A stretch of 64,000 nt of DNA from Nocardia transvalensis. Its GTDB lineage: Bacteria > Actinomycetota > Actinomycetes > Mycobacteriales > Mycobacteriaceae. Every line of letters begins with the position of its first letter. Positions within the stretch are counted from its first letter, which is position 1. Location: the NCBI RefSeq assembly GCF_015477765.1, contig NZ_JADLQQ010000005.1, positions 1 to 64,000 of the forward strand, in the 5' to 3' direction. This document shows, piece after piece, positions 8,593-17,266 of the stretch. The notes under the pieces were generated by a model. The model saw nothing but the letters and a program-made list of their open reading frames with translations. It ran no database searches and had not been told where the DNA came from. The position numbers and the translations under genes are program-made.

Positions 8593-8626
8593 ATTCAACG
8601 CATAATGAATTCAACGCTCGATGAAT
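8593..8626 (+). promoter_or_regulatory. Tandem TetR-type operators upstream of the ABC exporter operon
   Basis: Two 18-base inverted repeats abut: ATTCAACGCATAATGAAT (8593-8610) and ATTCAACGCTCGATGAAT (8609-8626), each ATTCA-N8-TGAAT. They lie directly upstream of the ribosome site of the ATPase gene and just after a possible promoter (TTGCGC 8566-8571, CAGAAT 8589-8594). The operon encodes its own TetR repressor at 10143, the obvious candidate to bind here. Confidence 0.65.
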
Positions 8627-8638
8627 AAGGGGTGGCCC

Positions 8639-9364
8639 ATGGCGGCACCTGATTCCGCGATCGAGATCGCGCACCTGCGGGTTCAGCGCGGCGGACGCGA
8701 AGTTCTGCACGACATCTCGCTGACCGTGCCGCGCGGCTGCATCACCGGGCTGCTCGGGCCGTCCGGCTGCGGCAAGACCACACTCATGCGCAGCATCGTC
8801 GGCACTCAGCTGGTACAGGCGGGCAGCGTCCGGGTGCTCGGCGCCGAGGCCGGAACGCCCGGCCTGCGCGCCCGCGTCGGCTATGTCACGCAGGCGCCCA
8901 GCATCTACGACGACCTGAGCGTCACCGACAACGTGTCCTATTTCGGCGCGCTGTACGGGCGCTCGAGCACCGACGTGGCGGCCGCCATCGAGGCGGTCGG
9001 GCTCGCCGATCACGCGCGCCAGCGCGGCAACCAACTGTCGGGCGGTCAGCGCACGCGGGCGTCATTGGCCTGCGCGCTGGTGGCCGATCCGGACCTGCTG
9101 GTCCTCGACGAGCCGACCGTCGGCCTGGACCCGGTGCTGCGCGTGGACTTGTGGAATCAGTTCCACGCCCTCGCCGCCCAGGGCCGCACCCTGCTGGTCT
9201 CGAGCCATGTCATGGACGAGGCCGAGCACTGCGACCGGCTGCTGCTCCTGCGCGACGGCTATCTGCTGGCTCAGCTCAGCCCCGACGAACTGCGCGACCG
9301 GACCGGTGAAAGCAGTTTGGAGAACGCATTTCTCGCGTTGATCAGAATGGAACAGCCGCAATGA
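8639..9364 (+). CDS. ABC exporter ATP-binding protein
   Basis: 241 residues from the ATG at 8639, which has AAGGGG seven bases upstream; the ATG at 8621 lies inside the operator. Walker A GPSGCGKTT (40-48), signature LSGGQ (133-137), Walker B LLVLDEP (153-159) and the switch His190 are intact. This is the CcmA/DRA-type ATPase that partners ABC-2 permeases in drug or lipid export. The stop overlaps the permease start (ATGA). Confidence 0.93.
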   Translation: MAAPDSAIEIAHLRVQRGGREVLHDISLTVPRGCITGLLGPSGCGKTTLMRSIVGTQLVQAGSVRVLGAEAGTPGLRARVGYVTQAPSIYDDLSVTDNVSYFGALYGRSSTDVAAAIEAVGLADHARQRGNQLSGGQRTRASLACALVADPDLLVLDEPTVGLDPVLRVDLWNQFHALAAQGRTLLVSSHVMDEAEHCDRLLLLRDGYLLAQLSPDELRDRTGESSLENAFLALIRMEQPQ

Positions 9365-10146
9365 CAACGACTTCCGTGCGCCCGAGCCCCCGTCCCCTGC
9401 GCTGCTACACCGCCACCACGGTGCGGATTCTGCGTCAGCTGCGCGCCGACCATCGCACCGTCGCCATGCTGCTGCTGGTCCCGGCGCTGCTGATGACGTT
9501 GCTGTACTTCATCTATGCCGACTATCCGCATCCACCCGGGCAGCCCGGGCTGTTCGACCGGGTCGGCATCAGCATGCTCGGGGTGCTGCCGTTCGTGGTC
9601 ATGTTCCTCATCACCGCGATCGCGATGCAGCGCGAACGCACCTCCGGGACGCTCGAGCGGCTGATGACCACGCCCTTGTCGAAACTGGATCTGCTGGCCG
9701 GGTACGGGACCGCCTTCTCCACCGCGGCCGCCGCCCAGGCCGCCATCGCGTGCGGGGTCGCATTCTGGCTGCTGGGCCTGGAGGCGGAAGGGGCACCCGG
9801 GCTGGTCGTGCTCATCGCCATGGTGGACGCGGTACTGGGCGTCGCGCTGGGCCTGCTGGCAAGTGCATTCGCCCGCACCGAGTTCCAGGCCGTACAGTTC
9901 ATGCCCGTGATCGTGCTACCCCAGTTCTTCCTGTGCGGACTGCTGGTGCCGCGCGGTCAGCTCCCGGGCTGGCTGGAGGCCATCAGCAATGTGCTGCCGC
10001 TCAGCTATGCGGTGGACGCGCTGCAGGAGGTCTCCACCAAATCCGGTGCGACCGGGCAGATGTGGCGTGATCTCGTGGTGGTCGCCGGCTTCGCCGCGGT
10101 GGCCCTGACCCTGGGTGCTGCCACCCTACGGAGACGAACGGCATGA
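9361..10146 (+). CDS. ABC-2 type transporter permease
   Basis: 261 residues with about six transmembrane helices and the ABC-2 membrane pattern (MQRERTSGTLERLMTTP cytoplasmic loop, PQFFLCGLLVP and LPLSYAVDAL late in the protein). It forms the membrane channel for the preceding ATPase. Both ends overlap neighbours by ATGA, so ATPase, permease and repressor are made together. The substrate is unknown. Confidence 0.92.
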   Translation: MTTTSVRPSPRPLRCYTATTVRILRQLRADHRTVAMLLLVPALLMTLLYFIYADYPHPPGQPGLFDRVGISMLGVLPFVVMFLITAIAMQRERTSGTLERLMTTPLSKLDLLAGYGTAFSTAAAAQAAIACGVAFWLLGLEAEGAPGLVVLIAMVDAVLGVALGLLASAFARTEFQAVQFMPVIVLPQFFLCGLLVPRGQLPGWLEAISNVLPLSYAVDALQEVSTKSGATGQMWRDLVVVAGFAAVALTLGAATLRRRTA

Positions 10147-10757
10147 CAGCCGACGGGCGCAGCGGGCGGCGGCCCGGACAATCCGGGACGCGGGAGGCGA
10201 TTCTCGCGGCCGCCCGCATGCGCTTCGCCGAGGTCGGATTCGACAAGGCGTCGATCCGCTCCATCGCCTCGGCCGCCGGAGTGGATCCGGCACTCGTGCA
10301 CCACTACTTCGGCGCCAAGGCCGACTTGCTCACCGCCGCACTCGATCTGCCGATCGATCCGGACATCATCCGGGCGAAGATCGCCGCCGCTCCGCTCCAC
10401 CAGATCGGCGAAACGATCGTGCGGCATGTGGTCGAGGTGTGGGACTCTCCCGTCGGAGTCCAGGCCGTGGCGGCGTTTCGCGCCATTCTCGGCGGTGCCG
10501 ACGGCTCGCTGGCGCGGGCCTTCCTGCTGGAAGTCGCGCTGAAAGACGTACGGGCGCGGGTGGATTCACCGCCGGGCACCGGCACCACCCGCGTCGTGCT
10601 GGCCGCCTCGCAGATGATCGGGCTGCTGGTGGCGCGCAAGATCGTCGGCATCGAGCCGCTGGCATCGATGCCCGCGCAGGAGGTGGCCCGGCTGTCCGGG
10701 CCGACGCTGCAGCGCTATCTCACCGGCGATCTCGACCTGCCGCCGGTCTCGCCCTGA
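10143..10757 (+). CDS. TetR family repressor of the ABC exporter operon
   Basis: 204 residues: a helix-turn-helix in about 18-64 (ILAAARMRFAEVGFDKASIR, then VDPALVHHYFGAKADL) and a C-terminal ligand domain. It is the third gene of the exporter operon. The tandem palindromes at 8593-8626 suggest autoregulation: the exported compound or a mimic would release the repressor and induce pump and repressor together. Confidence 0.92.
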   Translation: MTADGRSGRRPGQSGTREAILAAARMRFAEVGFDKASIRSIASAAGVDPALVHHYFGAKADLLTAALDLPIDPDIIRAKIAAAPLHQIGETIVRHVVEVWDSPVGVQAVAAFRAILGGADGSLARAFLLEVALKDVRARVDSPPGTGTTRVVLAASQMIGLLVARKIVGIEPLASMPAQEVARLSGPTLQRYLTGDLDLPPVSP

Positions 10758-10775
10758 TTCGGAGCTCTGCCCGAT

Positions 10776-10997
10776 TCAGCTCTGGGCGACGAACGCCTCG
10801 TGCTCGGCGTCGCTCACCTCGCGCGCCTCGTCGATCAGCAGCACGGGGATGCCGTTGTCGATCCGGTAGGCGCGGCGCAGGCGGGGGTTGTAGAGCAGGC
10901 TGTCGCCGTTCGCGTCGCGGACCAGCGACAGCGGGCCCTTGTCCTGCGGGCAGGCCAGCAGGGTCAACAGTGTGGTATCCAAGGCTTCCTCCGGCAT
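10776..10997 (-). CDS. Trm112-like protein (UPF0434)
   Basis: A 73-residue protein with the family layout: a LLTLLACPQDKGPL start, LYNPRLRRAYRIDNGIPVLL in the middle. Trm112 proteins activate methyltransferases in other systems; the bacterial short form is of uncertain function. Only one Cys of the usual zinc set is visible, so metal binding is doubtful. It is 10 bases downstream of gtrA on the same strand and so is the last gene of the glycosylation operon. Confidence 0.85.
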   Translation of the reverse strand: MPEEALDTTLLTLLACPQDKGPLSLVRDANGDSLLYNPRLRRAYRIDNGIPVLLIDEAREVSDAEHEAFVAQS

Positions 10998-11007
10998 GAT
11001 CGATAAC

Positions 11008-11514
11008 CTACCGCTCGCCGTGCCATCCCGTCCCGCCCGCCCGGCGGAACGAGAAGTGCCGGTGCCCGAAGAAGCTGGCCACCGCCACCAGGCCCATCAC
11101 CCCTACCGTGGCCGGCGTCTCCGGCAGCTGCAGCACCCCGACCGCGATCTGCACGCCCGCCATATTCAGCAGCAGCCCGCCGGAATTGACGATCACGAAG
11201 CGGGCGAAGTCGCGCACCACGTGCCCGCGCACCCGGAACACCAGCGTGCGATGGGCGACGAAGGCGAACACGATGCTGACGCAGTACGCCAACACCACCG
11301 CCATCGCCGGGGGCCAGGCATCGCCGAGCACCTTCAGCCAGAACACTGTCAACGCCATGCCCAGCAGCGTGTTGACGGCCCCCACCGCGGCGAAGGCGAT
11401 CTCCTGCCGGCGGATCAGGCGGAGCAACAGGCCGGGCGGTGGCTGGGTGGGCGAATCGGCAGCCACGGGTTCCGAACCGACAGTCGGATTCGCCGCTCGG
11501 CCCGCGTGTTTCAT
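11008..11514 (-). CDS. GtrA family membrane protein (polyprenyl-linked sugar flipping)
   Basis: 168 residues with four predicted transmembrane helices in about 35-160 and the GtrA features FAAVGAVNTLLGMA and FVAHRTLVFR plus FGHRHFSFRR at the C-terminus. GtrA proteins are thought to flip polyprenyl-phosphate sugars or assist the GtrB synthase. Its ATG overlaps the stop of the preceding membrane glycosyltransferase-like gene (ATGA). The matching GtrB-like synthase is at 16163 on the other strand. In M. tuberculosis, Rv3631 and Rv3632 form a comparable synthase/GtrA pair. Confidence 0.9.
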   Translation of the reverse strand: MKHAGRAANPTVGSEPVAADSPTQPPPGLLLRLIRRQEIAFAAVGAVNTLLGMALTVFWLKVLGDAWPPAMAVVLAYCVSIVFAFVAHRTLVFRVRGHVVRDFARFVIVNSGGLLLNMAGVQIAVGVLQLPETPATVGVMGLVAVASFFGHRHFSFRRAGGTGWHGER

Positions 11515-13736
11515 GAGACCACTTCCGCCAGCTCGCGTTCCGTCTCACCGCTCGGCGAGGCGGGGGCTTCGTCGTCCTCCCGCCGCCGGGACCGGATGTA
11601 GAACCACTGCATCACGCCGAGGCCGATCAGTCCGACGACCGCCGCGGCGATGCCGATCTTCCAGCCCGGCGGACGCCAGGTCACGTCCAGCACGGCGTTA
11701 TCGGTACCGGCGGGAATATCCACGGCGAGAATCGATTTCGAGACTTCGGTGAACGGGATCTGGTGACCGTTCAGGGTGACCCGATAGCCGGGCCAGGCCA
11801 GCCGGGCGAAGACCACGCGCCCACCGGAGGACGAGGACACCCGGGCGACGCTGGTGGTATCGGACTCCGACACCGAGGTGGCGGTGACATCGTGGGCGTC
11901 GGCGATGCGGCCGTTGACCATCGACACCGGGCCACCCTCGCGTTCCAGCACCCAGATGTAGCGCTCGTGGCCCGGATAGTCGACCCACTTCCAGCCCTCC
12001 GGCGCGGGATGGTCACCGGCATCGGGGAACATGGCTCGCTGCAACACCACTCGGTCGAGCTTCATCAGATCCACCAGGGTCCGCCCGGTGGTCGGCTCGG
12101 GGCTGAACAGCCGGCGGAAAGAGTCGGGGCAGACGCTGGAATCCCACCGCATGCACAGCATTTCGCCGAACCAGTAGTGGCCGTTGGGGGTATAGCCGTT
12201 GACGTAGTTCAGCTTCAGGTCCTTGGCGTAATTGCCGAAAACCAGCGAACCGTAGGCGCCCTGCGGATTCCTCTCGCCCGGCTGCAGCAGACCCCGGTCG
12301 CCCAGCTGCAGGGTCACACCCTGGAACTTGGGGAACACCGCCTGGGCCTCGGCGCGGCTCGCGGGCAGATCCCAGCCCATCGGGGTCGGTTGCGCGGCAT
12401 TCACTTGCACATAGGCGATCGGGAACATGGCCACGATCGTCAACACCGCCGCGGCGGCCGTGCCGCGGGTGCGTCCCAGCCACACCGCCGCCGCGCCGAG
12501 TGCGGCGACGGCCACCACCGACAGCACATGCCACAGCACGTGGTGCGGATCGGCGGAGAAGGTGCGCACCCACAGCGCGAGAATCAGCACCCCGGCCGCG
12601 ATCCCGCGCGGCTTCCAGTCCCGCACCGTGCCGAACCGCCCCAGCAGCACGCACACCAGCACCAACAGACCCAGCGCCAGCATCGGCAGCACGCGCGAGG
12701 GCCAGCGCAGCGGGCCGACCGTCCCCGGCCCGGCCGTCCACATCAGGAACATGATCGCGAACAGCGCCACCGCGGTCAGCTCACGCCACGCCGCGCGGGC
12801 CCTACCCCAGTCGATGAACGCCAGCGCCGGGATGAGGAACCAGGCGATATAGGTCACCGGCATGGGCTGGATATAGCCCCACCAGGAATTGAACGCGGGC
12901 AGCGTCGACGGCAGGCTGGCGTTGAGCGACTCCGACCACGGCACGGTGAGGAACTGGTCGTTGTTGATCTGCGCGGTGCCGCGCCAGCTCACCTTGGCCG
13001 AGAGCATGCTCGGCAGATACGTCAGCAGACCCGCCAGCCCCGCGAACCCGGCCACCAGCGCCAACCGCGCGACCGGCCGCCACTTGCGCTGATACACCAG
13101 CTCCCCCACCGCAACCGCGACCAGCATCAACGCGGACTCGACAGCCGGGAAGACGTATTCGACCGAAATCGCCAGGTACAGAAAGACGAAAACCGGGGTC
13201 GGCCCGCCTTTGCCGCGCGCATATCGCACCGACGACGCCCAGGCGTGCACCATCCACGCCGTGCCGGTCAGCGAGGTGACCCAGCTGGCCTCGTCGAAGA
13301 ACAGGAACCAGCCGGTCAGCGGAAAGGCGACACCGGCCACCGCCGCCCACTGCGGGCGGCCGCCGTAGGCCAGGCACACCCGGAACACACCCAGCGCGGC
13401 AATGATCGAGAACACCAGTTTCACGACCGTCGCCAGCAGCGCCAGATTGTCGACCGAGGGCGCGACCAGATCGATCAGCAGCTGCGGCGGGTTGAACAGC
13501 CCCGCCTCCTCCATCGTGTAGTTGCCGGTCATCCACTGCTCGGGAATCAGCAGCGGCAGATGACCGTCGCGCAGGTGGCGGCCCAGCATCACCCACAGCG
13601 GGGCGTACTGGGATTCGGTGTCGTCGGTGTAGAAATGGCGGGCATTGGCCAGCAGGACCGCGGCATATCCGGCCACCACTCCGAGCGCGGTGATCGCGCC
13701 CCACCGATACACGTCCTTACGCGCACTTTCCACCAC
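11511..13736 (-). CDS. Large polytopic membrane protein, probable GT-C-type glycosyltransferase (copy 1)
   Basis: 741 residues: many transmembrane helices in the first ~450 residues, then a large extracytoplasmic domain and a final anchor helix (about 695-715). A short first loop holds FYTDDTESQY, an acidic motif in the place where polyprenyl-phosphate-sugar-dependent GT-C enzymes keep catalytic acids. It resembles YfhO/GT-C membrane proteins by layout only. It is strikingly similar over its whole length to the next gene upstream (copy 2), from which it is 12 bases away. GTG start. Likely transfers a lipid-linked sugar to a cell-surface acceptor (inference). Confidence 0.75.
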   Translation of the reverse strand: MVESARKDVYRWGAITALGVVAGYAAVLLANARHFYTDDTESQYAPLWVMLGRHLRDGHLPLLIPEQWMTGNYTMEEAGLFNPPQLLIDLVAPSVDNLALLATVVKLVFSIIAALGVFRVCLAYGGRPQWAAVAGVAFPLTGWFLFFDEASWVTSLTGTAWMVHAWASSVRYARGKGGPTPVFVFLYLAISVEYVFPAVESALMLVAVAVGELVYQRKWRPVARLALVAGFAGLAGLLTYLPSMLSAKVSWRGTAQINNDQFLTVPWSESLNASLPSTLPAFNSWWGYIQPMPVTYIAWFLIPALAFIDWGRARAAWRELTAVALFAIMFLMWTAGPGTVGPLRWPSRVLPMLALGLLVLVCVLLGRFGTVRDWKPRGIAAGVLILALWVRTFSADPHHVLWHVLSVVAVAALGAAAVWLGRTRGTAAAAVLTIVAMFPIAYVQVNAAQPTPMGWDLPASRAEAQAVFPKFQGVTLQLGDRGLLQPGERNPQGAYGSLVFGNYAKDLKLNYVNGYTPNGHYWFGEMLCMRWDSSVCPDSFRRLFSPEPTTGRTLVDLMKLDRVVLQRAMFPDAGDHPAPEGWKWVDYPGHERYIWVLEREGGPVSMVNGRIADAHDVTATSVSESDTTSVARVSSSSGGRVVFARLAWPGYRVTLNGHQIPFTEVSKSILAVDIPAGTDNAVLDVTWRPPGWKIGIAAAVVGLIGLGVMQWFYIRSRRREDDEAPASPSGETERELAEVVS

Positions 13737-13748
13737 GAGTTCCAGACC

Positions 13749-15983
13749 CTACATGGAGACCGAGTCCGCCAACTCGCGGTCCGGCTCGCCGGGTGTCCGA
13801 TCGTCGGGCCGCTCGCCCTCGTCGCGGCGGCGGGCCCGCACGAACATCCATTGCAGGACACCGATTCCGGCCAGTCCGGCCAGCAGGGTCGCGGTACCGA
13901 TCTTCCAGCCCGGCGGCCGCCAGGTCAGCTCCAGGTCGGCGTCGCGGGTACCGGCGGGAATATCCACGGCCACGAAGGATTTCGCCACGGTCGTGAACGG
14001 GATGGGCTTTCCGTTCAGGGTGACGCGGTAGCCGGGCCAGCCGAGCCGCGCGAACACCACCCGGCCGCCGGATGCCGAGCTCACGCGCACCCGGCTGTTG
14101 GTGTCGGTCTCCGTCACCGAGGTCGCGGTCACGTCCTTCGCCACGGCGACCCGGCCGTTCACGGTGGAGATGGGACCGTTCACCCGTTCCAGCACCGCGA
14201 TATAGCGCTCGTGGCCCGGATAGTCGACCCACTTCCAGCCCTCGGGCGCGGGCTGGTTGCGGGCATCCGGGTACAGAGCACGCTGCAGGACGACTCGGTC
14301 GACCTTCATCAGATCGACGAGCGGACGTCCCGTGGTCGGTTCCGGGGCGAACATGCGGCGGTAGGCGTCCGGGCAGACGCTCGAGTCCCAGCGCATGCAC
14401 AGCATCTCGCCGAAGTAGTAGTAGCCGGTCGGGGTGTAGCCGTTGATGTAGTCGAGCTCCAGATTCTTGGCGTAGTTGCCGAAAACCAGTGAGCCGTAGG
14501 CGCCTTCGAGGTTCTTCTCGCCCGGCTGCAGCAGGCCGCGGTCGCCGAGCTGCAGGGTGGTGCCGGTGAACTTCGGGAACGCCGCCCGCGCCTCCGCTCG
14601 ATTCGCGGGCAGATTCCACGGCATCGGCGTGGGCTGGACGGCGCTGACCTGGAAGTAGGCGATGGGGAACATCGCGGCGATGGTCAGCACGCAGGCCGCG
14701 GCCGTGCCGCGGGTGCGGCCCAGCCACACCACCCCGGCACCCAATGCGGCAATGGCCACGGCCGCGACCACATGCCAGAGGGCGTCGTGCGGGTCGGCGG
14801 AGAACGAGCGCACCCACAGCGCGAGAACCAGCACTGCGGCGGCGATGCCGCGCGGCTTCCAGTCCCGGACCGTGCCGTAGCGCCCGAGCAGCACACACAC
14901 CAGCACCAGCAGGCCGATCGCCAGCATCGGCAGCACGCGCGCGGGCCAGCGCAGCGGCCCGATCGTGCCCGGCCCCGCGGCCCACATCAGCATCGTGATC
15001 GCGAACAGCGCGACCGCGCTCAGCTCTCGCCACGACTCCCGCGCCCGCCGCCAGTCGATGAATGCCAGCGCCGGAATCAGGAACCAGGCGATATAGGTCA
15101 TCGGCAGCGGCTGCACATAACCCCACCAGGAGGTCAGTGCGGGCATCGAGCTGGGCAGGCTGGCGTTCAGCGATTCCGACCATGGGACGGTGAGGAACTG
15201 GTCGTTGATGACCTGCGCGGTGCCGCGCCAGGTCACCTTCGCCGACAGCATGCTGGGCAGGAAGGTCAGCAGGCCCGCGAGTCCGGCGCACGCCGCCGCG
15301 GCGGTCAGCCGTGCCACCGGCCGCCAGGTGCGCTGGTACAGGATCTCGCCCACGGCCACCGCGGCGAGCATCAGCACCGCCTCCACGGCCGGGAAGATGT
15401 ACTGCGTGGAGATGGTCAGGTACAGGTAGACGAAGACCGGGATCGGACCGCCCCTGCCCCGGGTGTAGCGCACCGCGGCCGCCCACGCGTGCACCAGCCA
15501 CGCGGTGCCGGTGAGGGCGGTCATCCAGCTCGCCTCGTCGAAGAACAGGAACCAGCCGCTGAACGGGAACGCCACGCCCGCCGCCGCCGACCACGCCGGG
15601 CGACCGCCGTAGGCGAGGCAGATACGGTAGACGCCGAGCGCGGCGATGATCGAGAAGATCAGTTTCACCACGGTCGCGTAGAGCGCGACATTGTCGACCG
15701 AGGGGGCGATCAGATCGATCAGCAGCTGCGGCGGGTTGAACAGCCCCGCGTCGTCCATCGTGTTGTTGCCCGTCATCCACTGGTCGGGCCACATCACCGG
15801 GAATTCCCCGTTGCGCAGCGCGCGTCCCAGCGCCACCCACAGACCCGTGTACTGGGATTCGGTGTCGTCGGTATAGAAGTGGCGGACATTGCCGAGCAGC
15901 ACGGCGGCATATCCCGCGACGACCCCGATCGCGGTCACCGCTCCCCACACGTGGACTTGTCGCCGCGATGCACTGTCCGTCAC
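13749..15983 (-). CDS. Large polytopic membrane protein, probable GT-C-type glycosyltransferase (copy 2)
   Basis: 744 residues, a tandem paralogue of the downstream gene: shared blocks include FYTDDTESQYxxLWVxLGR, SYTPxGxYxFGEMLCMRWD-type segments, LMKxDRVVLQRAxxPDA, WPGYRVTLNG and a C-terminal anchor helix. The most different parts are the N-terminal residues and the extreme C-terminal tail. It is the first gene of a minus-strand operon (copy 2, copy 1, gtrA, Trm112-like). GTG start. Two retained copies suggest two acceptors or two linkages rather than redundancy, but this is inference. Confidence 0.75.
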   Translation of the reverse strand: MTDSASRRQVHVWGAVTAIGVVAGYAAVLLGNVRHFYTDDTESQYTGLWVALGRALRNGEFPVMWPDQWMTGNNTMDDAGLFNPPQLLIDLIAPSVDNVALYATVVKLIFSIIAALGVYRICLAYGGRPAWSAAAGVAFPFSGWFLFFDEASWMTALTGTAWLVHAWAAAVRYTRGRGGPIPVFVYLYLTISTQYIFPAVEAVLMLAAVAVGEILYQRTWRPVARLTAAAACAGLAGLLTFLPSMLSAKVTWRGTAQVINDQFLTVPWSESLNASLPSSMPALTSWWGYVQPLPMTYIAWFLIPALAFIDWRRARESWRELSAVALFAITMLMWAAGPGTIGPLRWPARVLPMLAIGLLVLVCVLLGRYGTVRDWKPRGIAAAVLVLALWVRSFSADPHDALWHVVAAVAIAALGAGVVWLGRTRGTAAACVLTIAAMFPIAYFQVSAVQPTPMPWNLPANRAEARAAFPKFTGTTLQLGDRGLLQPGEKNLEGAYGSLVFGNYAKNLELDYINGYTPTGYYYFGEMLCMRWDSSVCPDAYRRMFAPEPTTGRPLVDLMKVDRVVLQRALYPDARNQPAPEGWKWVDYPGHERYIAVLERVNGPISTVNGRVAVAKDVTATSVTETDTNSRVRVSSASGGRVVFARLGWPGYRVTLNGKPIPFTTVAKSFVAVDIPAGTRDADLELTWRPPGWKIGTATLLAGLAGIGVLQWMFVRARRRDEGERPDDRTPGEPDRELADSVSM

Positions 15984-16162
15984 GAGTTCCCAACCCTACA
16001 GGCGACTTCGGCGCTTGGCATCGGCTCCGGGCGCACCGACCAGCGCCGTGCCGCCGGTGCCGGGGACGGCTATTTTCACCGTGCTACAGTTCACAGCGGC
16101 TCGGGCTCTGCTGACCAGCGAGGAGTACCGGCACGCACCGTCATCGAAAGTCGATCCAGCTG

Positions 16163-17266
16163 ATGCCGATTCCCTCCGCAACGCACCGAACCGGCCCCGT
16201 GGAGTCAAACGGACACCACGGGTCCGCACGGGTGCACACCGTGTCCGTCGTCATCCCCGTCTACCGAGGCGAGCGGACCATCGCCGGACTGGTGGACGAA
16301 CTCGCGGGATACGCGCGACCGTCGACGACAGCCGGCGGCGCCATCTTCGTCGTCGACGAGATCATCCTCGTCCACGATCACGGCCCGGATCGCTCCGATG
16401 TGGTGCTGCAGCAATTGGAGCGCGACCACGACAATGTGCGCGCGGTCTGGCTCAGCCGCAACTTCGGCCAGGACGCTGCGACGATCGCCGGGATGTCGGC
16501 CGCGCGCGGCGACTGGATCGTCACCATGGACGAGGACGGTCAGCACGACCCCGAATTCATCGGCGCCTTCCTGGACGCGGCGCTGGCACAGCGCGCCGAT
16601 CTGGTCTATTCGAAGCCGTCCAACACCCGGCCGCACGGATTCCTGCGCAACCTCACCTCGCGCGGCGCGAAGATCGTGCTGGCCACGGTGTTCGCCTTCC
16701 CGGATTCCACGCGGTTCGAAAGCTATCGGCTGATCCGCGGCGATATCGGCCGTCAGCTGGCGGGGGTCGCGTCCAACGGTGTCTACCTCGACGTCGCGTT
16801 GACCTGGGTGGTCGACACCGTCGCCCAGGTGCCGGTGGTGCTGCGCGCGGAGGGTCGTGAGAATTCCGGCTACAACTACCGTCGGCTGTTCTCGCTGTTC
16901 TGGAAGATGGTGCTGTGCAGTGGAACTCGCGGCCTGCGTCTGGTGAGCCTGCTCGGTATCACGCTGGCCCTCGGCGGCGCGGTCATGGCTGCGACCGTCG
17001 TCTACGAGGCCCTCACCCGCGACGACTGGGCACCCGAGGGCTGGGCGTCCACCATCGTGGTGCTGTTGCTGTGCTCGGGCGCGATCCTGTTCTCGCTGGG
17101 TCTCATCGCCGAGTATCTCGGGGTGGCCCTGCATGTGCTGGTGGGCAAGCCCCTCTATCTGACCGTCGATTCACCCACGCCGCGCCCGAACGATACCGTC
17201 GCAGTCACCACCGAGAACCGGGAACTGTCCACGACCACCAAGGGGACCGATCGGGTTGACCACTGA
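16163..17266 (+). CDS. Polyprenyl-phosphate glycosyltransferase, GtrB/ArnC-like
   Basis: 367 residues: a GT-A domain of family GT2 (VSVVIPVYRGERT about 27-39, catalytic DEDGQHDPE at 123-131) followed by two membrane helices (about 258-283 and 295-322), the classic layout of enzymes that move a sugar from a nucleotide to undecaprenyl/decaprenyl phosphate. The start is uncertain; the ATG at 16163 has a weak ribosome site and GTG codons lie downstream. It is divergent from the GT-C/GtrA operon and overlaps the wecE-like gene, which would supply an amino-sugar donor. Confidence 0.9.
   Translation: MPIPSATHRTGPVESNGHHGSARVHTVSVVIPVYRGERTIAGLVDELAGYARPSTTAGGAIFVVDEIILVHDHGPDRSDVVLQQLERDHDNVRAVWLSRNFGQDAATIAGMSAARGDWIVTMDEDGQHDPEFIGAFLDAALAQRADLVYSKPSNTRPHGFLRNLTSRGAKIVLATVFAFPDSTRFESYRLIRGDIGRQLAGVASNGVYLDVALTWVVDTVAQVPVVLRAEGRENSGYNYRRLFSLFWKMVLCSGTRGLRLVSLLGITLALGGAVMAATVVYEALTRDDWAPEGWASTIVVLLLCSGAILFSLGLIAEYLGVALHVLVGKPLYLTVDSPTPRPNDTVAVTTENRELSTTTKGTDRVDH

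Noticed and set aside
11763..14492. A 909-codon open frame on the plus strand
   Set aside because: It is antisense to the two membrane glycosyltransferase-like genes; His/Arg/Gln/Gly-rich composition of a high-GC shadow frame, and the minus-strand proteins are clearly real and mutually homologous.
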